Notes under the pieces: model-generated
What the model saw: only the letters and a program-made list of their open reading frames with translations
What the model was told of the DNA's origin: nothing
Database searches by the model: none
Part shown: positions 37,222 to 47,221 of the stretch, in pieces
Layout of the letters: each line of letters opens with the position of its first letter
Position numbering within the stretch: the stretch's first letter is position 1
Assembly (NCBI GenBank): GCA_965153455.1
Contig: OZ234496.1
Coordinates: forward strand, 13,198,304-13,262,303
Direction of reading: 5' to 3'
DNA from: Sphagnum compactum
Lineage: Eukaryota > Bryophyta > Sphagnopsida > Sphagnales
Length of the DNA: 64,000 bases
Translations under genes and position numbers: made by a program

Positions 37222-38166
37222 TTGACTCAAGTTGTTTTTGATACACTTGGAGGTACATCAGCTTCTGGAAAAACAATTATAACCTACGAATATGCACAGT
37301 TGGATAGTGGAGAACCCAATACACCAGGTTCTTCAAACACACTTTCCAACTCCATTCCATGTGTTTCCAACTACCCTTTCGTTATGGGAAACCAGCTCAC
37401 CAAGAAGGAGAAAGACCAGGTCACAGACTTGCTAATTAAGTATGAGAATGTGTTCGCATTCTCATTGAAAGACTTAGGTAGGTGTAAGACCATGCAGTTC
37501 TCTATAGACCTTACATATGAGACACCCATCTATCGGAGGAAGCATAGGTTGAGCAAGCATGAATGGGAACTGGTAGATGAAAGATGCAAAGAGCTCATGA
37601 GGTTGGTCTCATTCAGCCATCAAGTTCTGATTTCGCAACCGCTACAGTAATGCCAACAAAGAAGGATTCAGCTAGATTATGGACTAAGAAAAGGATGTGT
37701 GGGGATTATAGGCCTTTGAACCTGGTTACACCTCAGGACAGGTGCCCCATGCCCATCCCTGAAGAACTGTTTGATAGAATTAGAGACTCAAACATCTTCA
37801 CAATTGTGGATCTGAAGCAAGGTTTCAACCAGGTTGTGTTCGTTGTGAAGGATCGCAAGAAAACGACATTCCATGGAAGCAACAAGTTGTGGGAATGGTT
37901 TGTGATGCCTTTTGGATTGAAGAATGCATTTGTCTTCTTTTAGTGAGTTATGGACCAGGTTCTTGAAGGGGCAGATTTCCTGAAGTGCTACATAGATGAC
38001 GTCCTAGTGCATAGCAAGGGACTCTTGTAGCACTTTGCTCATCTTGAGGAGTTATTCAAGAGGCTCCACGAAGTCAATATGAAGATCCATCCTAAAAAGT
38101 GTGAGTTTGCTGTCACTTTAGTAGTCTACCTTGGACACAAAATTTTGCCAAATGGTATTATGGCTC
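37222..38166 (+). pseudogene. Ty3/gypsy reverse transcriptase, cut off by a CACTA insertion
   Basis: The pol frame reads LTKKEKDQVTDLLIKY, then FSIDLTYETPIYRRKHRLS. After one frame change near 37,600 come IQPSSSDFATATVMPTKKD, MCGDYRPLN, FTIVDLKQGFNQ, KTTFHG..KLWEWFVMPFGLKNA and the catalytic YIDD at 37989-38000, then HPKKCEF...YLGHKI. These are the RT blocks of Ty3/gypsy elements. TAG and TGA lie in tandem at 37941-37946 and another TAG at 38028, at Gln, Arg and Gln positions of the conserved blocks. The frame stops at 38,166, where CACTACAAC begins. RNase H, integrase and the 3' LTR are absent from the window. The motifs place it in gypsy rather than copia, since RT follows protease directly apart from the methyltransferase. 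Confidence 0.95.
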
Positions 38167-39515
38167 CACTACAACAACAGGGGGCTATTTTGCGATCCAA
38201 ATATCATCGCAAACAACAAAGAAAGAAATTTCCAAAAGCCCGCTGTTGCAAACCATAATTCCTCGCAAACTCTTAACCTTTTGCGATACCATAACATTCG
38301 CACCTGTACCATCGCAAGTCCTTCACAACTCCCGAACTTGATAAAATCGCAAAACTTTTCCGATTATAACTGCTTCTATACATTGTTTGCGATTAACACT
38401 ACATCAGAAACTATTTGCAACAAACCCATCACCGCAAGGACTTAGCGAATTGATTCAAAAGTCTATAAGTTTCCGATATAAGATCTGACGTAAACATTTC
38501 GGGATTCTCAAAATGCCGCTAAAAGTTTGCGATTAACATTACATCGGAAACTATTTGCAACAAACCCATCACCGCAACGACTTAGCAAATCGACTCAAAA
38601 GTCTATCGGTTTCCGATATAAGATCTGACGCAAACATTTCGGGATTCTCAAAATGCCGCTAAAAGTTTACGATTAACATTACATCGGAAACTATTTGCAA
38701 CAAACCGATCACCGCAACGACTTAGTGAATCGACTCAAAAGTCTATCTGTTTCCGATGTAAGATCTAACGCAAACATTTCGGGATTTTCAAAATGCCGCT
38801 AAAAGTTTGCGATTAACATTACATCGGAAACTATTTGCAACAAACCCATCACCGCAACGACTGAGTGAATCGACTCAAAAGTCTATCGGTTTCCGATATA
38901 AGATCTGACGCAAACATTTCGGGATTCTCAAAATGCCGCTAAAAGTTTGCGATTAACATTACATCGGAAACTATTTGCAACAAACCCATCACCGCAACGA
39001 CTCAGCGAATCGACTCAAAAGTCTATCGATTTTCGATATAAGATCTAACGCAAACATTTCGAGATTCTCAAAATGCCGCTAAAAGTTTGCAATTAACATT
39101 ACATCGGAAACTATTTGCAACAAACCCATCACTGCAACGACTTAGCGAATCGACTCAAAAGTCTATCTGTTTCCGATGTAAGATCTAACGCAAACATTTT
39201 GGGATTCTCAAAATGCCGCTAAAAGTTTGCGAAATCTATGATTTCGCAAACCTATTCTGGAATGATTTTACCCATAAGAATGTAGCAATGTCTGTGACAT
39301 GGTATATTTGGTCTTTTGGCTTTTGCAGTGTTGCGAAGAATTATGATTCGCAAATGGTTTTGAGATCCACTGTGTATCGCAAGAGCATGGCACTATATTC
39401 TTATTTTGGAAGCAGGGTTTATATTCATTTGGAGTCACTTTGGAAGGCAAAAAAAAATATCTATATTAAAATTTCAAAATTTACAATGTAAAAGGGTTTG
39501 CAACCCTTGGGTATC
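38167..39515 (+). mobile_element. Left end of a CACTA (En/Spm) element inserted in gypsy pol
   Basis: The insertion starts CACTACAACAACAGG, preceded by CTC (38164-38166), the expected place for a 3-bp target duplication. Within 300 bp the word TTTGCGA or TCGCAAA occurs repeatedly, the usual subterminal array of transposase-binding sites. A six-unit 140-bp array follows, then a 181-bp segment (39335-39515) repeated at 59348-59528. The right end was not found, so the element's extent is open. The gene pieces at 39.6-43.2 kb may be its cargo. Its sequence matches the element at 59.3-64 kb, making the two copies one family. Confidence 0.8.
38391..39230 (+). repeat. Six 140-bp tandem repeats near CACTA end
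   Basis: GATTAACATT-type unit starts fall at 38391, 38531, 38671, 38811, 38951 and 39091, and the array ends at 39230, so every unit is exactly 140 bp. Copies differ by only a few substitutions, mostly C/T or G/A. Each unit includes CGATTAACATTACATCGGA, TTTCCGATATAAGATCT and TTGCGA-like words. Perfect length conservation implies recent amplification or homogenisation. Confidence 0.95.
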
Positions 39516-39670
39516 GAGGAGGTGGCTCTGTGAAATGTTGAATTGCACAACTCTCAGATAATGTTACTAGATCCCCTACCTTCCCTTCCATAACACACCT
39601 TTCATAACATATCATGACAGACTTAAGTGTTCTACAATATTCTTCTCTACCCTACAAAAAGCACCCAGTT

Positions 39671-40353
39671 TCAATGCAAGTGTTTAGACTTCTTTAATCT
39701 CCACTGTGTTTTACCCTGGAGGATTTCTGCACCATCAACTTGCAACCGCAACAAATGTGTAAATTGTAAGTGTGGAGGTACACACTTGGCAACATCTGGA
39801 ATTGATGTTTGAGATCCAGCTGTGTATGAACAACCTGCTCCATTCACCTCTACTTCAGCTTCCTTCTATAGCTTTGCAGTACAGGATGTAGGACTGCACA
39901 TTGACTGTAAAGCATCAGATTGGCTGCACTCTCTTCTGTACTTGAGTGTCATGCTTGAAAGTTCATAGTTTTCAAAAACTGCAACTGGAACACTCTGCAG
40001 CCAAAGCCACATTCTGAATTAGCCTTGTGTCCACATTTCCTATTGACCAACCAAACAATGAAACAAGTATCCTGCATAAGCATGGCACTTAGATAACAAA
40101 AAATAACACCAAATCTCCCAAACATCAGGTAGAAAAGCATAATTACTCTTGAAGCCAAGTGCTCTCAAAAGGAGCTGTCACACACCATCGGTCATCACAA
40201 ACTGAGGTATGTATGTAAGTAATCAGTAAAAGAAATAGGTATCTTTTATTTGACTTCTGAGAAAACAGGCTAAGAGAAGCTTACCTCCATCACCCATCCA
40301 ACATATTTCACATTGTTGACATGCTGATTCATGTCCAAATCACCACGTTTTGG
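39671..40353 (-). pseudogene. 3' exons of plant acyl-ACP thioesterase (FATB type)
   Basis: FATB thioesterases release C16/C18 fatty acids from acyl carrier protein in plastids. Exon 40353-40285 encodes PKRGDLDMNQHVNNVKYVGW then VME, the second hot-dog-fold block with the conserved D-x-N-x-H region. Its GT donor is intact. It joins in phase to exon 39994-39671: SVPVAVFENYELSSMTLKYR, RECSQSDALQS, a variable insert, then HLLRLQVDGAEILQGKTQWR and a TGA stop. Both splice sites fit GT-AG. One internal TAG stands where Gln would fit. Earlier exons are not clear; 40,440-40,600 contains a garbled stretch resembling the TRRLSK region. The N-terminal half and transit peptide are absent. It may be a captured fragment in the CACTA element or a decayed host gene. 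Confidence 0.85.
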
Positions 40354-41275
40354 CTGCAAAGAAAACTAGAACAAAGAAAACAAAGACAAGCAGTGAACAA
40401 TATGAACAAATTAAAGATGTTTGAAACAAAGCAGGTGACTCCTGATTTGACAAAAAACCTGAACCCTTTTTTTCTGTCCAAAGGTCAGAACCAATCTCAT
40501 CTCTGGACCTTGGACAAGTCGTGAAGATCACCAACTTTGTTGCACCCACCAAAAATGCCACAGTACACATACAGAACACACCAATGTCGATAGCAGAAGC
40601 AGCCAGGGTCTTTCTAAATGTAGCCACTTTGGTAGCATCTGTTGATCTCCCACTGTACATGGCCATGAATTACCCACTGAGCCCCTTTGCTTGCAGTATC
40701 AAATGGGTAACTGGATGACTCCATTGAAGCCAACAAAGTTTTATCACTAGCATCACTTGCAATATCCTATCAAGTCACAAGGCATCACACTTGACTCATC
40801 TTTCTGAGATTTGAAGAAAACTCCATAAGAATGATTCACTATTACAAGATGAGTCCAGTGATTACCTTTTGGGTGCTACTCACAAAGTATGAGATCATGA
40901 ACGGAAATCACTCCTTACTCACTACTTCTACCCTACAGCCACAATGGTAGGAGCTTTTACAGCCTAGAAGGAGAATGAAGCTCAAAGGAAAAATGTCCTA
41001 TTCTGCCCACAAGATATAGACACCCAAGCTAGGGACTCAGATCCTTTTAGATTGCGCTGCTCTAAGGAATAGCTGCCTTGTATGTTACAAGCTGAGATGT
41101 CCAAAAAGGTTTCACAAATCTGCAGTGCCACTAAGGTGACAATCTTGGGTACATTTGACTTCAATCGGTTTAGCTCCTTCAACGACCAATATCACAGAAA
41201 ATTCTAGGGTCCATACAGGTTTAATATGGACACTCGTCAAGCAGCTTTGTATCAAAAATTAGGGAGTTAAAAAAA
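40354..41275. other. Degraded upstream thioesterase region and unassigned sequence
   Basis: The minus-strand frame 40,666-40,340 is open across what may be a scrambled FATB exon (LSKV..DEI). Frame changes prevent a firm call. From 40,700 to 41,270 the composition is gene-like but no domain is recognised. Confidence 0.35.
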
Positions 41276-41508
41276 TCATGGTTCAAGTGGTTCCCATGAT
41301 GGGAAAAACCACCTTGCAACCTCTGCAACTGTCTTTGGATTTGCACCAAGGCGGCTGGGTTGTGTAGGCAAGGGAACTGATGAACTCGGTAGTATAGTTT
41401 GGCATACCTCTTTCAGCTCCAAGGTCATTGCATTCATCTTCTCCTCAAGCTCACATATTCAGGCCTCTAATGCGTTGTACTTTTCTGCCCAATTTTCACT
41501 ACCTTTGT
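41276..41508 (-). pseudogene. Coiled-coil C-terminal exon, possibly of a plant transposase accessory protein
   Basis: Minus strand: GSENWAEKYNALEA, TGA (Arg fits), ICELEEKMNAMTLELKE, then VCQTILPSSSVPLPTQPSRL, a short linker and ARWFFPSWEPLEP with TGA at 41276-41278. The ENW.EKYNALEA-coiled-coil pattern is reminiscent of C-termini of plant Ptta/En-Spm family proteins. The evidence is one exon; the function is uncertain. Confidence 0.4.
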
Positions 41509-42173
41509 TTAGGATTGTAGTGTATTGTATAGGTGGTGGGTGGTTTACCTATCAAGACCAGCCCGAGTTAGATCACAGGTCTACTACTAAAGGCAAAATG
41601 TGCATATAGTTTTACCCATATGGCATATTTGTCACAAAATATCAAGACTGAAAAACACCCACCTCTTCTTTAACAATTGCCTCTAACTTGTCCCAGTCAG
41701 TCCCGCATTTTGTGTTGCACCCAAGTTGCATCCAATGAATGTTCGTAGCCTTGACAAGTTTGATCTCCAACTTGGTTTTCAAGCAGGCATATTTACACTC
41801 TGCAGGGATCACCTGCACAGTCAAGGTGTGGGAATTAACCTAGTGAGCAGCCTAGGCACATTAGCAATGTGCTTATCCTTCTACTGTAACACAAATGGCT
41901 TATCCTTCTATTGTAACACAAATGGCATAGTTATAATTAGTCACCTTGCCAAACAAGGGGAGTTGTAGCACGCACGGCAATGGCTCCTTGAGATTAATGA
42001 CCAGGCCTAGCTGCCAACACACATTCCATCATTTGCTGCAAGTGACATTAAATCACAACATCCATCATATTATATGACCTTTAATTAACTACATATTTTC
42101 ACCACACTTGTAACTCTCCAATGGAAACCGATTGTCCCTGCAGCAAGAAACAAGATGCTACTATGTCAGTGGT
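41509..42173. other. Unassigned, with short tandem duplication
   Basis: The minus-strand ORF 41824-41642 is unrecognised. At about 41,871-41,925 a 27-bp phrase (CTTATCCTTCTAYTGTAACA) is repeated in tandem. Confidence 0.4.
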
Positions 42174-42239
42174 TTTCCATTAGGCTGCTGTGATCACAGC
42201 ACACTGTGTGTAACTGTGATCATAGCAGCCTAATGGAAA
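42174..42239. repeat. 26-bp perfect-but-one inverted repeat (hairpin)
   Basis: Left arm 42174-42199 (starts TTTCCATTAGGCTGCTGTGA) and right arm 42214-42239 pair with a single mismatch around a 14-base loop. The transcript of either strand would form a stable stem-loop. Confidence 0.9.
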
Positions 42240-45200
42240 GAGACCCTAACACTGGCCCATCTATCACTGGGCCTTCAGAAACACACAATGACCTGATAAC
42301 AGAGGCCTGGAGCCATTCTTTTGGACAGTTCAATGCAGGGTGAAGAAACTGCTGTAAAAATTATGCAGCTAATCTGGAAACACATACAAGTCATTAGAAG
42401 CCCAACTAACATACAACCAAACTATTTGAGAAACAAAATCAAGGTCTGGGAGTAGATAGAACTTGGAACATACAATGTGTTCACTGAAATGAACTTTCAG
42501 ATCTTCTTCTTCAGTTGCCTTTGCCAAAATACAAACCATAACCAAACTAGTTGTTTGGTACCATTCATGCCTGCCACAGCCAAATAGATGCCTAACCACT
42601 AAAAGCAAAAACAGTCCTAAAAGGAACTTTCTACTCCTACATTGTCCCCTACAGGTTATTCCATGTTTGATGGAGCATGGAGTCTTGTTAGGAAAACCCA
42701 AAAACAACCATTGTAACGTAATGCAGCTAAATTGAGCCCACAACAACCATATGCAAGTTCGCCATATAAAAATCACCGAGCAACGGGCTTTGTTTTATAT
42801 AACATTTGGATTCTACAAGAGCCCTTACTATAGATGCTTACTTGAATTTAGCCGGTGGAGCATATGGTGGTGCAAGGGACACCATGTCAACCACCTTGGT
42901 GTTTGAACTGGCAGATGCAAATTGCAAATCCTTCTTGACAACCTTCAACTCCATCTCAACACCCATTCGTGTGTCCATCTCACTTTAGCAAGGATTAATA
43001 ACTCTTAGGGTTTCTTCCAAGCCTGTCAGGTTTCTCTTCGAGCTTGAACGTCAATAGTGAATTTGGCCCGTGGTAAGGACCTTGCGAATTGTGACCAAGA
43101 CCAAAACTCGCATCAACACTGCTCAATACCTGCAGAGTCTCCCATAGTCCCTCCATTAGCAACTAGGTTGTTAAAATCTATTGACCCACTGTGTGAACTA
43201 TGAGCAATCGTGCATTCTAAAAGAAACATTGCTAGTTTGTAAGATAAAAGTTGGAGGTAGTCGAAAAGGATCTAAAAATAGGGGAACAACTCTATATCAC
43301 ACCTAGAAATTCACTTCTGTGAAGTTGAGCTTTTGAACAAACAACGACCTTCGTGCTGCTCGATCATTCACAAATCTTGGGATATGCTTGCATTTCAGTT
43401 TACCATGAACACCATACCAATCCAGACATATTTTGTGCCTTCTGAGATATACCAGATGCTCACGAAAACATCGACAACAAACATCTAGATTACTTTTGAG
43501 ATGCTCAATCCCTGAATCCTAGTGGTACCTCTGAACTAGCAACTTTACTCTGACATTGCTTGAAAGCACGCTTGATACAAGCAACAGTCTTTTCTTTGTC
43601 GCATCCCCATACAGATTTCGTCATAATAGGTAGTCGTCATTTTCGTAAAGGGTTATTTAAAAGACTATCCAGTACACTGGAATCAGGTGTTATCCGTGGG
43701 CAAAATTTTGTCAGGTTGAGGTGATAACGGAGGTGCAAGTACATTTGGTACAAACTACACACTTACTCTGGACCCTAACGACTTGGCTCTTAAACCCTAA
43801 ACCCTTCAAACCCCAAATTGATCAACCCCCATATACCTCATAAAACACTGTTTGTTTGGCCATATACCTCATAAACAATGTGTTTTTGGGGAGTGAATTA
43901 TCCCTTTCTTGTAAAAAAATCCAAGAAATTTTGGACAATGTTACTTTCTAATTTAATTTCAACCAATTTTGCTATTTTGAAGCAAATTTCGAGGAAATTA
44001 TAACATCATATATATGGCACACTACTAAGTTTCAAAACAAAACAATAATTTTTAGAGGGTGAATTTGCCTACCGTAAGTTAGAAATTGGAAATATATGAA
44101 GATAAATATGAAAAGACTAGAAATCCTTGGTTTGTCTATGTCAATTCTTGAAAATAAGAGCACCAAAAAGGAAGAAGCCAGAGTTTCTAGACTAGATCCC
44201 TGTGGTTAGGGAAAGAAGCTATGGATTAACCTAACTGTTTTAATATCAATCCAAGAATTCTTGTGTGAATTCAGCTAATTTTGTTAATGTCTTGAAAAAA
44301 TCACCAAATTTTCAATATGACAATTTGAAGAAAAACATTGGTCATGCCATTCCATTGTGCTCACATACTACATCTATTGTAAGAATGCCCAATGCTAGAA
44401 GCTTAGGAAGATTATTGGTGTCTATGGTTTCCAATCTTGAGTTTATGAATTCTCTTCAATGTTGTTAATTACTTTGAACATTGAAGGAAAAGGGTGCCAA
44501 AAAAACTAGGGAAATATTAACTCATGGGAAATATTAACTCAGTTTAGGTTCATCCACAACTGAGTAATAATAGGCATAGAGTGGGTGGTATGCTGCTGGG
44601 TGCTGGTTCACTATGGCCTATTTTCAGACGCTTCGCCTTTGTAAAGAAATGGGCTGTAAAGAAATGGGTACATTGACAAATTTGGGCTTGGGAGGGTCCC
44701 AAAAATACACTAAGAAAAACTGGCCGGTTCTTTAGGCTTGTAAATGAAAAACCACCATTTCATCACATGAAGGTGGTATACTATATATGTCGTTTTTTAA
44801 TATTTAAATTGATTTCTAATGTATTATTCATGTATCCCCCTAAAGGCTTATACACTAAATCTAAATTAAAATGGAACTAGAAACCATGTATTTAATGCTT
44901 CAAAAAGTGTGAGGTTCCTTTCCTTATGGTTCAGGGGCTTCCTTGTAGTTTTGCCAAGTTTTTTTCAAAGGCTTTTGTTACTTGTCAGATTCCTTTACAT
45001 TCCAAATATGTATTAATAATTTCTTTTAAGGTTTGCACACTATCATGGTTGTCCTTTGCACCAATGTCCCTTGGCTGAAGTGGCAATCATCCATAAAATG
45101 ATTTAGTAGAATTTGGGTGAAAAAAACTATGAAAGTAAGGAAAATTAGCCATCATTCTGTTTTTTGGCTACCTATTGGAACCTAATATAAAATATGATGA

Positions 45201-45790
45201 TTTTATATAGGAAAAATGAAATTAATTGATCAAAACTTGGTCTATAGAAAATTGTTTCAGCATAATTTATTATTAAGTGCAAATAATGAACTTGAAAAAG
45301 TGGCAGGATGACATAAACCAAATTTAACTTTATATATTTATTTATTTATTTAGTTTACCTACTAGTGAATATTTTTTTGGCCAAATTTTACACTGTGTCT
45401 ACAAAAAATAAATATAAAAAGTTGTAAATTTTTGGTTTTCTTGTGTAAGTTCAACATAAAGCAAGCCACAAGTTTTGAAACCATGAAATTGAAAAAGAAA
45501 AAAAATAGAAAAAGACATGGTTACTTGGTGGTATGTAATGTATCGTATTTTGCTGCCTTCTGGCATTTTCGTGCCTCCTTAACACCTTTTGGCATGTTCC
45601 TCATTGCTGGTTGGTTGAACAACTTGTTCTATAGTTTCATATGGATGATAACCACTTCAGGAATTGATAAAAAATTTTCAAAAAAATCGTGTCATAGTTT
45701 CCAACTTTGTAATGAACAAGTAAGGTGTTCCCTGAGGGTTGAATAGAAATAAGTGCCCTTGTTCTTGGAAGGGGGTATCAAGCCAAGTAA
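42240..45790. other. Gene-like fragments and repeat debris
   Basis: On the minus strand 43156-42995 is a 53-codon ORF (MEGLWETLQVLSSVDASFGL, LGRNPKSY), followed at about 42,980-42,840 by another exon-like stretch (MELKVVKKDLQ, VSLAPPYAPPAKF) ending at a GTAAGC donor-like site. Neither family is recognised. They could be further captured exons. About 44,525-44,632 is an inverted partial copy of the end of the MITE at 52.8 kb. About 45,085-45,310 resembles 11,990-12,260. Confidence 0.4.
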
Positions 45791-45791
45791 A

Positions 45792-46562
45792 AAACATCAT
45801 GCATAATTGCACCACGAATAATATGTTCAACAAGAACAATATGTCTAGCACTTCAAGTACTTGACAATTATTCAGGTTGTTCTAAATCGAATTGTCAAAA
45901 TAATCATGTATTATTGAAACAAAAATATTGTTTCATGCACTTCAGGTGCATGATTATTATTTTTGTTTAAAAAGGTACCTACCTAAATAAACAATTATAG
46001 TGCTCATGTGAAAAATAATAATGTCTAATGTCTCAATTATTATTTTTGTTGAAACATTGACAAAATTATGATGTTCTAAAAAACATTATGCATAATTGAA
46101 TCATGAATAATATGTTAAACAAGAACAATATGTCAAGCATTTCAGGTACTTGATAATTATTCAGGTTATTCTAAATCGAATTGTCATAATAATCGTGTAT
46201 TATTGAAACAAAAATATTGTTTCATGCACTTCAGGTGCATGATTATTATTTTTGTTTAAAAAGGTACCTACCTAAATAAACAATTATAGTGCTCATGTGA
46301 AAAATAATAATGTCTAATGTCTCAATTATTATTTTTGTTGAAACATTGACAAAATTATGATGTTCTAAAAAACATTATGCATGATTGAATCATGAATAAT
46401 ATGTCAAACAAGAACAATATGTCAAACACTTCAGATACTTGATAATTATTCATGTTGAATCATTTTGAATTATCATAAAACTCATGTACACATTTTAAAC
46501 AAAAATATTATTTCATGCACTTCAGGTGCATGATAATTATTTCTGTTTAAAAGATGCCTACC
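45792..46562. repeat. 289-bp tandem repeat, 2.7 copies
   Basis: Units start at 45792, 46081 and 46370 (289 bp each), the third incomplete. Each contains the palindrome CATGCACTTCAGGTGCATG and the phrase ATTATTTTTGTT. The first two units are nearly identical and the third is more diverged. No coding capacity. Confidence 0.92.
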
Positions 46563-47221
46563 CCAAGAAATCGTCAGTTGTTTGGCATAGGGTCTAAGGG
46601 ATTTCAAAAAATAAGTTTCAGCTTTGCCTGAGCTGCTTCAAAAGCAACAAGAACAGAAAACAAACAAAAAAAGGTTGGTACCTGGTAGGAAAAACCATCA
46701 TCACCTGTCATTACACTCAAGAAGACCATAACCAGATATAGGGGATATATACAAAAAATGGAAGGTTCTTTGAAAATCAAAATGAAATCTTTTGGTGAAT
46801 GGAAGGTTTATGTGTAGTTGAAAGGGAAATTTTATGAGCGGTTGCAAAAACCAAACAGCAAGAATAAGGCGAACTGCAACCCTAAAGAAAAGAGAAAACA
46901 AGACCACAAGACAGAAGTGAGGAGGTGGGTTTGAACCACAGCAATGGTTGAAATTTGAAGATGCAACTTTCATATTAGTTAAATCTATATTTACGTGTGA
47001 CTAAAATATATCATCGAGTGCACACCTCTGACATTGCTCAAAAGAATTGTTGCACATTCCTGCACTATAATTACGATTTAAAAAAATATCTCACCCCGGA
47101 TGCTGAATCCATGAGCACGACTGTCACAGCACAAATTTCTACCATATTTTCGGAAGTAAAAAAACGACTTAGCCATTCCTCAATAGGAAGATACCTTTAC
47201 CAAATAAAAATCAAACAAACA
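46563..47221. other. Gap, no gene recognised
   Basis: The minus-strand ORF 46973-46701 and plus-strand ORF 46997-47239 have no recognisable content. No terminal repeats were seen. Confidence 0.4.

Noticed and set aside
33501-38030. A nuclear genetic code with TAA/TAG read as Gln
   Set aside because: It would explain most internal stops, but not the TGA stops at 33872, 37944, 63444 and 22501. The SET and TNPA-like frames also end at TAG exactly where their domains end, and intact frames use ordinary CAA/CAG. C-to-T decay is simpler.
33501-38030. U-to-C RNA editing repairing the stops, as in organelles of some ferns and hornworts
   Set aside because: These are nuclear-type transposons with frameshifts as well as stops. 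Nothing indicates an organellar transcript.
38391-39230. Centromeric satellite
   Set aside because: Only six units, lying next to a CACTA terminus and carrying its subterminal motif. A transposon-internal array explains it.
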